From Jackrogersella multiformis (taxonomy: Eukaryota > Ascomycota > Sordariomycetes > Xylariales > Hypoxylaceae): a DNA stretch of 64,000 nt. Positions 48,594-60,563 of the stretch are shown here, piece by piece. The stretch spans positions 434,001 through 498,000 of the forward strand of contig CADCXD010000007.1 of assembly GCA_902806575.1 (NCBI GenBank), in the 5' to 3' direction. Under the pieces are notes generated by a model that did not search any database, was not told the origin of the DNA, and saw nothing but the letters and a program-made list of their open reading frames with translations. The position numbers and the translations under genes are program-made. Within the stretch, counting starts at the first letter, position 1. Each line of letters starts with the position of its first letter.

Positions 48594-50530
48594 CTAGAAG
48601 TCCTGATCGCCAGACCCGCTGATAATGACGTTGTTGACCTTGAGCACCATGCGGCACAGCTGGGTGGCCAGCATGAGCTGCTGGCGCTTGCCGATGAGCG
48701 GGTCGATGACGAAAGCCTGCTTCATGTCGTTGCTGCCCCCGTTCATGCAGTCCACGCCCAGCCTGCCGCATCCCGCGGGGCCGGCCTTGACCTGCTGCGA
48801 CTTGACCTCGGCTAGTGTGGCGATAGGGTTCAAGCCGCTGTTCTCGGCCAGCGCCATGGGCACGGCGTCGAGGGCCTCGGCGAAGGCGCGCATGGCGTAT
48901 TGCTCGAGGCCGGGCGTCTTGACAGCAGCATCCTCTACTGCTAACGAGCAGGCGATTTCGGCTGCGCCGCCACCGTAGACGACACGGTTGTCTTTTACCA
49001 AGTTACGAACGACGCACAGAGCGTCATGGAGTGACCGCCGGGCTTCGTCGATGATCTAGTAGGGAATTAGCTAGTTCTTCAGAGAGAAGCATGAGGGGAA
49101 ATGCTTACCATCTTGTTGCTTCCTCGAACAAACACCGTCACAGCCCTTGTGTTGGCACACTCCTCGATGACAAGCATCTTCTCCCTGGTAGTGCCGAAGG
49201 TCATCTCCCTCACGATACCAGCTCTTCCAAGCTTCTCCGGCTTTAGATCCTCGAATCGGGGTACTATTCTGCCGTTGGTAGCAATGGCGATGAGTTCGAT
49301 CTCGGGGCCGCCCACCCATCGTACCGCTGGAAGCTCGTTCTGTAGTAATAGGTGATTCGCCTCGTCATCGAAACCCCATTGACAAATGGCTAGGTTGGCA
49401 CCGGTGTCCTTTATCTGCTGAATCATCTCGATAAACTTCTCCCGCTCGTAGTTCTGTAACTTCTTGAATTCCTCGACCGACGTGATTTCCAGCTTATGCT
49501 TAGTCTTCGGCTTCGGCGGCTCAAAGGCGCATGTGAGGATGGCAATCTTAGCGTCCTTGACTTCTGAAGGCATCTGGGGGTGCGAGAAGTCCTTGTCGAC
49601 AATCACGCCCTTGACTAAGATAGTGTCTTCCAACGCGCCGCCGACCTTGCCGTCGACCTTAATCAGCTCGAAGTCAACGTCTTTGCGTTCGAGATCGGCG
49701 ACAGACAGAACGGCATCTACGGCGATGTTGGCGAACTGGTCATGTGCCTTGGATACGATCTTGCTTCCTAAACTCGTCCGCGCTACCTTGACGAGATTCT
49801 GTGTCTCCTCACGGCTGAACTCGATGACGTCTGATATCCGGTCCAGCTCGGCCACTGCGATATCACAGGCTTGGTCATAACCATCGGCTATTCGGATGGG
49901 ATGAATGCCCTTGTCTATCAGTTCGGCAGCCTGTTCCAAGAGCGCACCAGCCAGGACGACTACACCTGTTGTACCGTCGCCAATCTCGTCGTCTTGGGAT
50001 TTGGAAAGTTCAACAAGTAGCTTCGCGACGTGGTTGGAAATCTCCATCTGCTGTAGGATAGTAGCACCATCGTTGGTGACGGTGATATCGCCATCGGGAG
50101 AGATTAGGATCTTGTCAAGGCCGCGAGGGCCTAAGGAGGTCTTTACGATGTTTGCAACGGTTCGTGCGGCGAGGATATGGGATTTAACGGCTTCGTTGCC
50201 ATACTGACGACGCTTCTTGCCTTGGCTAGGTGGGAAAGGTTAGACATGTATTATTATCCTTCGAAGGTATATGCTATTCTTCGAAGGGTATATATTCTTG
50301 GAAGGTAGATATTCTTCGAGGGGTAGATCTCAAGACTCACTCTCTGACTACTATAAAAGGTCGCCCTTGCTCGTCTTTCACAACAGTGGCTACAGGGAAT
50401 ATATGTTAGTGTCCGTAGTTCCATAGGTCACGTCCACGGCATACCATTTTGGAGGTCGAGATCTGAAGTGATATATATTAGTAAAATATTCCAACGCATG
50501 GCGGGGCTGTAGCTACATACTTAATGCCAT
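48594..50530 (-). CDS. CCT5: T-complex protein 1 subunit epsilon (CCT5)
   Basis: Subunit of the cytosolic TRiC/CCT chaperonin that folds actin and tubulin with ATP. Five exons on minus: 50530-50521 (10 nt), 50462-50445 (18 nt), 50389-50341 (49 nt), 50225-49109 and 49055-48594, giving 551 residues, the normal length. The two tiny exons restore the N-terminus MALNLDLQNATVVKDEQGRP. Chaperonin signatures are TSLGPRGLDKILISPDGD, TVTNDGATIL, DDEIGDGTTGVVVLAG (ATP site, about residues 104-119) and RVVYGGGAAEIAC. The epsilon-specific segments FDDEANHLLLQNELPAVRWV and GGPEIELIAIATNGRIVPRF separate it from other CCT subunits. Introns are 58, 55, 115 and 53 nt, all GT-AG. The 115-nt intron carries a fourfold repeat. 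It is divergent from the acyl-CoA synthetase gene. Confidence 0.97.
50252..50328. repeat. Four imperfect ~20-bp repeats in CCT5 intron 3
   Basis: Units of the form TATTCTTCGAAGGTATAT, with variants, repeat four times and nearly fill the intron between the 49-nt exon and the main exon of CCT5. Confidence 0.8.
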
Positions 50531-50832
50531 TCTGCCGGGGTATTTATTGCTCAGGAGAGCTTGCCGTGCTAAAATGGATGTTTTACTATCAGTCGGAACT
50601 TCGTAAATTTACCGGTTAAAATCTGACACAAGATGCGATGTTGTATGAAGCAGGTCACTTGGTCGAGATCTGCCTGGTAAATAGTGGAAGTATGTAGTGG
50701 AAGTATGTAGTAGTGGTGGTACCTATCTCGAAATTATGAAATTCTAAAAGATCCAGACCCATATTTATTTATTTCGGAAAATTCACCGTGCCGACAGGCG
50801 GTGCCCCGCTAAAGCTTCTCGCTACATGTATC

Positions 50833-50856
50833 CAGCTATCCAGCTATCCAGCTATC
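50833..50856. repeat. 8-bp tandem repeat CAGCTATC x3
   Basis: Three exact head-to-tail copies upstream of CCT5. Confidence 0.9.
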
Positions 50857-51135
50857 TTATCAAGTCCAGTGTAACCCTCGTCAGCTAGGAGGTAGGTAGG
50901 GCTGCTCTTGCACGTACCTAGGTAGACTTTTAAGGTTCTAGAGCAGCACCACGACTAGATGATACCTAGGTACATATATCAGCCTAATACCTAGGTATTC
51001 AAGTAAAGGCAAATAATGAATATTTTACTATCGGTGACTGCGTTGGTAACGCAAGCTTCTGGCGTACCATGGTACCATAATATACTACGTAAGAAAATCT
51101 AATCCCTCGGCACCTAGGTTAAACACCTGTGTATC

Positions 51136-51168
51136 TACCTAGGTACTTACCTACCTAGGTACCTAGGG
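51136..51168. repeat. TACCTAGGTA palindrome cluster
   Basis: CTACCTAGGTACTTACCTAC followed by CTAGGTACCTAGG, in the shared upstream region. Confidence 0.8.
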
Positions 51169-51540
51169 TATGATATAGACCCACAGGATAGATTGATTAC
51201 GTTGGTAAAAACTTTCAACTTCCATGTCATCTCTAGATATATGTGCCTACCTGTATAGGACAAGTTTGTTATTCGGGCGGAGGGTTCTTAACGAGTTCTT
51301 GACCTTGCATGACGCAGGTTGACTTGTTCAATAATCAACTTCAATTACCTACATAGTGTAAGTATCAGAAAAGCAAGGACAGTAATCCAATTTGACCTAT
51401 CTACTCAAGATACCTACCTAGGTAGGTCGATAGATACTGGACAGGTATCAGTTGTCAGTCAAACTTCATGAACCGAGGCATATGTAGTGTAGCCTACCCC
51501 CGGCAGGTTGGTAAATTCTCTCATTGATATCTTTTTTTAG

Positions 51541-51590
51541 GATAATGAGTAATGAATAATGGATAATGGGTAATGGGTAATGGATAATAG
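51541..51590. repeat. Degenerate GGRTAATG repeat
   Basis: About six copies of a 7-8-bp unit (GGATAATG, GGGTAATG, GAATAATG). Confidence 0.8.
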
Positions 51591-52080
51591 ACAAACAGTT
51601 CCATAATAATTCATTTCCGACTTCTAATTCAAGTTACGCCGAGAAATGCCATCTCGATAATTACGCACGTACCTAACGGCATTCCTATAGAAGGATTATA
51701 AAGGGGGTAGGTATTCATCTATACCCTGGCTGCCTGGCCACCAACCCCTAGTCGGTACCCACTTAATTGCCTAGGTACCTACACTAGGTAGGGTAGCATA
51801 CCTGGCTGCCTGCCCCGCTGACGTCTGTGTAAGCCTCGCTAAATTCCACATTAAAATATCAAGCTTTAAGCTCTAGCTCCCTAGCTTAAAGCTCTAATAA
51901 AGTTGCCATCCATCTCCAACTCCCGACTCCGACCTCCAAACTTACCATCTTACATATCCATTCCCTCCAAGAGGCCAACGTAGAGCCAACGCCATACATC
52001 CCCCCCCCCCCGGTCCTCCGCCCGCCATCCACGCTTCACATCACATCCTTTCCATCATTTCTGCAATTTCCACCGTAATC

Positions 52081-54328
52081 ATGGCTCTCCCAACTCAATA
52101 CGAGGGCGTGCTTCCGCTCTACATGGTTCAAAAACCACCGTTCATGGTGGAATCGCCTGGGGCCGAAGAGGTCGAAGGTGAAACGAAGCCTTATAGGCAT
52201 TTCAAGGCTAAAGATGGCCTCATCACTCGTCCCGCGCCCCATATAGCCACAACATACGACATATTAATAGAGAGCGCGAACAAGCATGGCGATAAAGCAG
52301 CTATAGGTACTCGTAAACTAATCAAGACTCACACCGAGACCAAGAAAGTCCCCAAAATTGTCGATGGCGTCAAGACCGAGGTCGAGAAGCAATGGACCTA
52401 TTTTGAGCTATCACCATACTCATTCCTCACCTACAGCGAGTATAAGACTCAGGCTCTACGCGTAGGTGCTGGTTTGAGGAAGTTGGGTCTCGAATCCAGC
52501 GATGTCTTGCACATTTTTGCAGCCACCAGGTAAACAGATTCTGTATTTGATGAAGAGGTCACCTGAGGTTAAACTTCCCTATGTAGCTCGAATTGGCTAT
52601 GTATGGCCCATGGCTGTGCTTCTCAGTCCATCACAATCGCAACCGCATACGACACACTCGGCTCAGATGCTGTCGAGTACTCTCTTACACAGACGAACGC
52701 CAAGGCTATGTATACCGACCCTCACCTATTGAAAACCGCCAGCCGCCCGTTAAAGAACGCGGAAGATGTCAAGTTCGTAATCTACAATGACACGAGCAAC
52801 TTGACTATCACCGGTAAGGAATTCGACGACTTCAAAGCCGCAAACTCCCATCTTACCATAATATCCTTCTCCGATCTTGTCAAACTCGGTGAAGAGAACC
52901 CTATAGATGCAGTACCGCCCAAAGGAACCGACATGTGCTGCATCATGTATACTTCAGGTTCATCCGGGACACCAAAGGGCGTGCCTATCACCCACGAAGG
53001 CATTGTTTCCGGTGTCACGGGCCTCTATACTGTTGTCGAAGAGACCATCTCGCACAAGGATGTCATCCTGGCTTACCTCCCCCTTGCCCACATTTTAGAG
53101 ATGGCTGTAGAGAACCTAGTGATGTTTATTGGAGGTACACTAGGCTACGGATCTCCACGAACGCTAGCTGATTCCTCGACGCGCAATTGCGCCGGTGACA
53201 TGCGCGAGCTTGCGCCTACTGTCATGGTTGGCGTACCCCAGATTTGGGAAACCATCAGAAAAGGTATAGAAGCAAGAGTCAACGGTGGCGGTATGTTGCT
53301 GAAGAACGTTTTCTGGGGCGCCTACAGCCTCAAGTCCTTTCTCGTATCGGCTGGTTTACCTGGGGGGTCAATCATCGATGCTTTGGTATTCAAGCAAGTT
53401 CGTAATATGACGGGTGGAAGGGTGCGGTTTCTGTTCAACGGCGCCAGCGGCATTTCGGACGGGACGAGGCAATTCGCGAGCAAGGTGCTCGCGCCGATGA
53501 TTACAGGCTACGGGCTGACCGAGACGTGTGCCAACGGTGCTCTGGGCTGCCCATTGCAATGGACGACAGATGCCATTGGTCCCGTTCCCGCTTCGCTAGA
53601 GATCAAACTCGTCAGTCTGCCGGATCTAGGCTACGATGCGAAGGCCACCCCGCCGCAAGGCGAGATCCTGCTTCGTGGATTACCCGTCTGCAAGTATTAC
53701 AAAAACCCCGAAGAGACGGAGAAGGCGTTCACAAAAGACGGTTGGTTCCGGACAGGCGATATCGGCGAGTTCGATGCCATAGGGCACGTCAAAATCATCG
53801 ACCGCGTCAAAAACTTGGTCAAGATGCAGGGTGGAGAGTACATCGCACTCGAGAAGCTCGAAGCTGTGTACCGCGGCAGCGAATATGTCCACAATATATT
53901 GATCCATGGTGATAATGACCACGCCCGCGCCATTGCCGTTATTAGCCCCAACGAGAAGTCGTTGAACGACCTAGCCAAGAAACTAGATGTCGACCACGCG
54001 CATGCGCACAACGATCCCAAGGTGCTTGATGCCGTCCACAAGGACTTGATCGCTGTGGGTAAGAAGGCTGGGCTGACGGGGCTCGAGATGGTCGTTGGTA
54101 TTGTGCTTGTCGACGAGGAGTGGACACCTGTGAGCGTAAGTCCTGATTCTTCTCCTTTTTGCCCCATTTCCAGAATCCCGATTGGGTATCTATGATTTTC
54201 TGTCGTGTAGACAACAGTGCTAACGAACATAATAGGGACTTGTCACGGCAACGCAAAAGGTGAACCGAAGGGCGCTGACGGCCCACTACAAGAAGCAGAT
54301 CGCGGACTGCTTCAAACGAACGGGCTAG
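52081..54328 (+). CDS. FAA1: Long-chain acyl-CoA synthetase (Faa1/Faa4 type)
   Basis: Activates long-chain fatty acids with ATP and CoA for lipid synthesis, beta-oxidation and protein acylation. Exons 52081-52529, 52587-54135 and 54236-54328 (introns 57 and 100 nt) encode 696 residues, as in the yeast enzymes. The first junction restores FAATSSNWLCMAHGCASQS. AMP-binding signatures are YTSGSSGTPKGVPITHEG (from about residue 271), ITGYGLTETCANG, GWFRTGDIGEFD and the fatty-acyl binding region IDRVKNLVKMQGGEYIALEK. The C-terminus TATQKVNRRALTAHYKKQI matches the family's end. There is no signal peptide or obvious peroxisomal SKL tail (it ends KRTG), so it is a cytosolic or membrane-associated Faa1/Faa4-like form rather than a peroxisomal one. 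Start at the first ATG in a good context. Confidence 0.96.
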
Positions 54329-55425
54329 TATCTTATCGTACACGAAACAACGCAGAGACGTTTCCCAGGTGTAAACTTGTTTCGGTTTCCGACACTCGCT
54401 TCGAGGGATTTGGAGCTGGCCACTGTATAGTAGTATCATAGCATGTCGTCTTTAGTTCTGATATTTAGATCTAAAATACGGAATTCTGTAGCCAAGAGTT
54501 AGAATCATCCCTTGTGTTCGTGAATATTCCTTCGGTGGCAGTGGGTATTCCCGAACGTAGCTTAAAAGTGGTTCGGTATGGTCTTGACTGGAAAAGTCTG
54601 TCTTGCGCATACACCTACCTAGGTAAGGTAACCGGCGAGGTCTTAATATGGACGTAGACGCCACCAGCCGAAGGCACATCTCGTCAACCTTCAGGCCACG
54701 TCTAGCCAGTACCACTCCCCGGTTTTGTATAACCTACATGACCTACCTATATCAAAATAACTATTCCATTGTACAATCAGCGTTACACCACATATCACCA
54801 CCACGGCCGCAAGGTATACATATAAGTGTATAGGTTTTGTAGAACAACAATATCAATTCCTATTCCTACTCATATCCCTTGCGTATTATAGAAATACATA
54901 TATATATAGGTACCAATAGCCATAGCAGGAGGGGTAGTCGGTAAAACAAGATGCCAGGGCAAAGTGAAGAAAGAAGATTTAAAACAAAAGGGGAAAGGGA
55001 AAGAGGGCAAGGTAATCGGAGTCCCGCGTTTCCTCGAGAGGCTCTCGATATCCAACGCCGTTCGTCCGCGCTTCCTCGCCTGTCTATTTACTGTATGAAA
55101 AAAAAAGAAGGGAGGAGGGACATCACCATGCAACCCCCACCCTTCCGAAACTCCAAATATGTTTGCTCGTTATCAAAGGTCGTGATATGTGATCTGTAAT
55201 GATGCAATCACATATGCTCCCCCCCTACCCATGATAACTACCGACGACATGCCGCGCCTCCCTAGACCTTGTAGATATTAAGATGCACTTCGCATCGAAC
55301 CCAACCGGCCCTTCGCTATTTAATGTGGGTTACTTTCCCAACTGTCTGAGTCGCTTCTGCTCGTTGCCTGGATTGGTGGGGAGGACGGCCGATGTCGTAT
55401 CCTATCTGCAGGCTCGCTATGGCCT
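54329..55425. other. Intergenic gap, convergent 3' ends
   Basis: About 1.1 kb between the acyl-CoA synthetase and deubiquitinase stop codons. One CTACCTAGGTAAGGTA element is at about 54614-54630. The overlapping small frames have no motifs. Confidence 0.55.
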
Positions 55426-58400
55426 CTAATCGTATTGATAGGGCTGGTCTATCCGCCTGTACCACAGCTGAACCGGTGTCATATTTTGTGGAGAACCGTA
55501 CATATACTGAAGTCTATCCGGCCAATCCCGTGCATCGTAATAGGTGATCGTGCTGTCGTCCATCATGATCCATTCATCTTTCTCCCCTTTGATCCAGGAC
55601 CAGTAATGACCTGAAACGACGGAGTTGCCTGTGTGAACTTGTATGGCGTAGAGAGCATACTGTGTCGGGGCTACGAAGTTTTCATTCCATGCGTCGCCTA
55701 TGATATCGGCAGCTTGTTTCCGTATTGGCTCTTCCCAAGTGACTGGGCTTAAGTCTAAATTCTCAGGGAACTCGAACGGGGTGCATACTTTGCGACCATC
55801 CTGGTTTCTTCTGATATAAACACAGAATAAACGGGGTAATGTTATTAGTCGTGCACGACTCGTGTGAGACGTTTTATGGCAGGATGGGCAGTCCTGTGAT
55901 AGAGTCGATCGCCAATTCTCCTGAAGCATTCGCATCAAGTTGGTCCGACCCCTTCGGAGCACTCTAGGTGTGAGAAAAACAGAATTAGTTACGTCGCGAA
56001 GATAGGACTCCATACCACAATTGTCGCATGTTTTGTGACTTAGTTGGTACGACGTAAAGTGCCTATTTATAAATGAGAAATTCCCGCTTCCATTTATTCT
56101 AGAAGTCCAATATGCATCGACTGCCGCTGCCACCGCAATATCTGTTCCGTCTGGTATAACTGGAGGGGCTGTACCGAAATACCGGTTTGCAGTGTTAGTC
56201 TCGGACGAGAGTTGGTCAAAAAAGAAATTTGTCAACTCGGAGACGTCGTGCTGGTTGTCATCGCCCAGTCTTATTATACGACCTTCGTGCATGTATCCCG
56301 AATGGATAGAAGACATGTATGCCTTTTTTGACACCTGTCAGTACGAAATTAGGGAATACTGGGAGGAACATACGTACTGTGAGTGTTGTGATTCTCATTG
56401 CCTTGAATTGTCTCTTATTCATCCAGTGAAACAAATTTTTTAGTATCTTAGCCAACAACTGTGGTTGGGCAGGCTCTGGATAGGAGACTTCCCGCCAATT
56501 CTCGGGGAATTCGGGTTGTAGTATTTCGTTGACAAAGCCGGGCGAGGCAAGGAGTGACTGTATAGTAGAATTGCAATAGCACGACAGATGACCGTTCACA
56601 AGCCCAGTTGGCGGATTATGAGCATTTGTGTATGCAGAGACGGTCCCCCGCATAGCAACAGCACCAATGCTCGACCCATCATCTCTAGAGTCCAAGCCAG
56701 TATATCTAGTTCTGGGGATAGTAGGCGCTGGCCGCCTAGGAGAAGCGGTTGTTATACTAGCCAGAATGTCTTCGTGGTTGCCAAGCTCCTCACTGACAGG
56801 AGAAGTCATTGACTCTGGGGTACCTGTTATACTCGGATAACGGCGAATAAAATCGTCTCTAGATCTAATGTAATCGAACTCAGACACCCCTGTTTGATCA
56901 TCCCTAATTTTTTCCTCAAACCGATTGACTTCATCTTGAGTAAGTGTCTTAGTCTTGGTCCGGTATCGTCCTTTGTCACGATTCCACCGCGTAGAGGCCG
57001 CGCTCAGAGGCGTATGGCTTGATACTGTACCGGAGGTTTCGAGGGATAGCTCCCCGAATTCGTTAAGCCACGAAACCAGACCGCCTCTTAATAGCTTTGG
57101 GCTATCTTTAAGCGGCCTGCTATAGCTATAATGTGACAAAGCTTGCCGTAGATTGTACAAAACCATCTCCGAGGAATTCCCAGTTATCCTAGTCGGCACC
57201 GAAGTACTGTCTTGGTCGTAAATAACAACCAGGTCAACCCTATCGCGCTGCTCGAGAGCGAGCCTCTCGTTCGAAGGGGCCAGTACCATACTATCAGCGA
57301 TCGCATCTGCAGAGATGTTCTCCCGCATGAGAATCTCAGGCTCAAGACAAATTGTCCTAGGTGATCTAATATGCCCATCATCGAAAGACTCGCGATCACG
57401 AACATCGATGACCAAAATTTCAACTTTTGGGTAACTCTGGTTCAAGAGACTTGCAAGGGCTTTGGCTGTTATGGTATCGCCCTGTGGGATCCTAGCTTGG
57501 TTTTCTCTGGTTGATGGTGGAGAGGTCTGGTACGTTTGAGCTGTGACGAACTGTTCCTTGCTGAAGGCCTTGATTGCATTTTCCGTTGACGTCCGAGCAG
57601 AAACGCTCGGGGCTGAAGTGATCGAATTGGTCCGACTCAACATACCGCGAGTGCTGGACGGTAGGTTGGCGACCTCACTTGTCACAGTACCTCTTGCAGG
57701 GCTATATATAGCTTCTGGGAGTTTTGGCATCGCCGGCATAGATGTGTCGGCTGACGGCAATATCTGGTGAAGCAGGGGAAATTCTCCAGGTCCGACCGAT
57801 TTTGGGGGATTCCCGGGCCTCTGAGAATCGCGCAGGCGCGCAAATCGACTGGCAAGGTCTTCCGGGGGTACCTTTGTAGTTGGCTTGATAGCTTGCCCAT
57901 GCAATGCTTGGGGCTTCGGCTGTACCGGCGGTTTTGATCTGTGTTTTGCACCTGCATTGTTGCTAGAATCGATCGGGGCGCTGTCCTTGCTCAGGAGGGG
58001 AAGTTCTTGTTTCAACGTATTTCTTCGAAGGTCTATAGAACCGTTGGCATGAGAGAATTCAGGAATCTTCGAAAACACCACCGGACGGACACCACTTTTT
58101 CGATTATCTTCCTTAATATCTTCTTTGATCTTATCAAAAATAGCGCCATTGGTAGTGATTTTGGTCTTGAGGGCATTGTATAAACGGTTCAAATCTCCGC
58201 GGTCAGATTTCATGGAGGGATAATCTTTATGTCTAGGCACTTTATCGACAGCTATAGTGAATGCCTTAATATACTCCTGCAATGCTAAGTCCGGCCGTCG
58301 AAAATCGGCATATGTCATCGCTTGTCGCATGTGGGAATCGCCAAGTTCGAGTATCTTCCGCAGTGGAGTATGAGGATCGAGGTCGATACTAACGGATACC

Positions 58401-58594
58401 AAGTCATCTATGTGACGAAACGGTGCTTTCTTCCCCGTACCCCAGCTACCGCCAGCCGCATGGCCAACACTCCCCTTCGCGGTAGCTATGATGTCATTGC
58501 TTGCTCTAGAAGTTGTTGTCGCCGTTGTCGTCGTCGTACCCTGCGCGCCGGTCCCAGAGGCAACTGAGGCCCTTCTAAAAGCGACAGAACTCAT
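55426..58594 (-). CDS. Ubiquitin-specific protease with USP8-dimerisation and rhodanese domains (Doa4/USP8 type)
   Basis: Deubiquitinase that in yeast (Doa4) recovers ubiquitin from cargo at the late endosome. Exons 58594-56378 and 56334-55426 flank a very short 43-nt intron; 1041 residues. Residues about 75-165 form the USP8 dimerisation/MIT-like helical domain (LGDSHMRQAMTYADFRRPDL, SDRGDLNRLYNALKTKI). Residues about 375-515 form a rhodanese domain (VEILVIDVRDRESFDDGHIR ... LLRGGLVSWL). The USP domain runs from about 663 to the end: Cys box NGHLSCYCNSTIQSLL (Cys near 672), NQHDVSELTNFFFDQL, zinc ribbon CDNC and CPSC, His box SGHYWSWIKGEKDEW followed by DDSTIT. The Cys box differs from the usual NxGNTCYMNS, but the Cys and the Asn five residues before it remain. 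It is head-to-head with VPS27. Confidence 0.94.
56335..56377 (-). other. Very short (43-nt) intron in the deubiquitinase gene
   Basis: GTACGT donor and CTGACAG acceptor with a CTAAT branch-like element; phase 0 on both sides. Reading through would put a stop soon after and lose the QHDVSE region, so splicing is required. Confidence 0.7.
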
Positions 58595-59829
58595 GATATC
58601 GTCACTATGACATGCAGTACCATATCATACCGTAATCGGGGGTGGGGGGTCGGCAGCTCAAAGCTCAAAGCTCAAAGCTCGAAAACAACGGTAAATCGAA
58701 GGCGACAGGGAGGAAAGGTAGGAGCACAAGAGCGCGGAGTTGAGCAAGTAGGCTTAGCCAGGAAGAATAAACTGCGACAGACTGTGAGAGAAGTTAACCT
58801 CGAGCGCGCAATCGGGAACCTTTGTGGTGGAAGATATGACAAACAAGGGTAGAAGAAGGGAAGAGTCTTATGTACCGGTATTATTCTGAGTATAGAGACT
58901 GGAATGAAACGGATATTCTTTCAGACGAAGACCTGGTCTGTAAACGTCGCGGCACTAGAGGTGGGAAAGGAGGGAGGAGGACGAGAACGGAAGGTTGAAA
59001 GAGAATAAAGAAAGGATCGTCGAATGATGAATGATGAATGCACAATGAAAAGATACCACCTAAAAGTAGTAGTCTATCAGCTCCCTAGGGTATATATTAA
59101 AAGAAGAGCTTCACCTAGGTATAGGTCGGGCGGTCGAATGCGTAAATAGCATATATATGTGAATAGGATATATACCTAGGCATATATATGAATGTGTATT
59201 TTCATTGTTTACCCAGGTATACATATAAAAACGCTGACATGCTGATAGGTTGACACGATATATGTTGAAGCATTGTGGAAGTATCGTTGAATGATCAAAT
59301 GTTCAAATGTCTACCTACATATGTAGGTAGGTACCTAGGTAAGTACCTATGTATGTACTGTACCTAAGGTACCTGGAGAGGCGAATGTGGCGTCTCCGTT
59401 TCCCCACATTGCCCACCCCGGCCGTGAGCACCGAGGCAGGTACCTAGGTACATACAGTTTTACGGCAGCCTGGACCACGGTAGGTAGTTACCAAGGTACT
59501 TAAAAGGTGCCTAGGCTACTAGGTTAGGTAAGTGTAACCTGCTATTACGTACATCCATGATAGCCCGTAGGTTAGGTAGGTACCTAGCCTTTCTAGGTAT
59601 TGTATGTAGGTAGTATGATATCAAACCCTCGACATTGTCCCCAAGGCATCACCTACCTACCTCTACCTACCTCCAATCAACATCAAATATCAATAAGCCA
59701 TTTGTTCGTGTAGCCGCGCAATCTGCCTTTGACACTCCTCGTCTTTTTATCTCTACCATCAAATCTAAACCCACCCGATATCGCGATTACATTCGACATT
59801 TAACATTATCCTCGAACCCTTCTCTCAAG
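58595..59829. promoter_or_regulatory. Shared 1.2-kb upstream region of deubiquitinase and VPS27
   Basis: Separates the two divergent start codons. It contains a CTCAAAG repeat (58656-58680), TACCTAGGTA-rich stretches (59173-59182, 59310-59376, 59437-59450 and 59570-59615) and AT-rich TATATA runs (59088-59225). A bidirectional promoter is plausible, but I cannot point to a factor site. Confidence 0.45.
59310..59376. repeat. TACCTAGGTA-rich stretch
   Basis: Several overlapping TACCTA and AGGTA units including GTAGGTAGGTACCTAGGTAA; the densest of these stretches in the deubiquitinase-VPS27 upstream region. Confidence 0.75.
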
Positions 59830-60531
59830 ATGATGGGAGGTTGGTGGTCCTCCTCGGCCAACAGCGCCTTGGACGAACAGATCGAGAAAGCCACCGGGAG
59901 TAGTTTGTATTTGCTCCTCTGCCCATTCGCTTCCTTTACCTTTCGAGATTGCTAATTCTCTTACAATCCTAGAGAGGATATTCCCCTCAACCTCGAAATC
60001 TCCGATGTCATTAGATCTAAGACGGTCCAACCTAAGGAAGCCATGCGGTCGCTGAAACGCCGCATTGGCAATAAGAATCCCAACACTCAGTTAAGCGCAC
60101 TAAATGTACGACTCTTCCTCACAGCTGTATCGATCTTTGTCGCGCCGCGCCGCACTGCACCGCACCGCACCTCCCTACTTCCTAATGCTGACGGTGTAGC
60201 CTAGTTGACGGATACTTGTGTGAAGAATGGCGGATCCCATTTTCTCCTCGAGATTGCCTCCCGAGAGTTCATGGACAACCTGGTTTCTCTTCTCCACGCA
60301 GTTGGTCCCGCCGCCGTGAATTTAGAAGTCCGAGCCAAGATACTCGAGTTGATACAGTCCTGGGCCGCCGCCACCGAAGGTCGCTACGACCTAAAATACA
60401 TCGACGAGACATACAAGACCTTGCAGAGAGAGGGCTTCCAGTTCCCTCCTCGGACCACCGTGTCGAGCAGCATGATCGACAGTAGTGCTGTATGTGTTAC
60501 GTGCTTCAGTCATCTTATTATAGATGCGCAT

Positions 60532-60563
<32 letters not shown>

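Larger units (their letters stand above)
50531..52080. other. Intergenic, divergent promoters of CCT5 and acyl-CoA synthetase
   Basis: About 1.55 kb. It contains an 8-bp tandem repeat CAGCTATC x3 (50833-50856), TACCTAGGTA elements (50916-50926, 50962-50974, 51136-51168, 51412-51427), a GGATAATG-type tract (51541-51590) and a C-run at about 52002-52012. The last 180 bases before 52081 are pyrimidine-rich (ACTCCCGACTCCGACCTCC), as in many fungal core promoters. No gene recognised. Confidence 0.6.
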
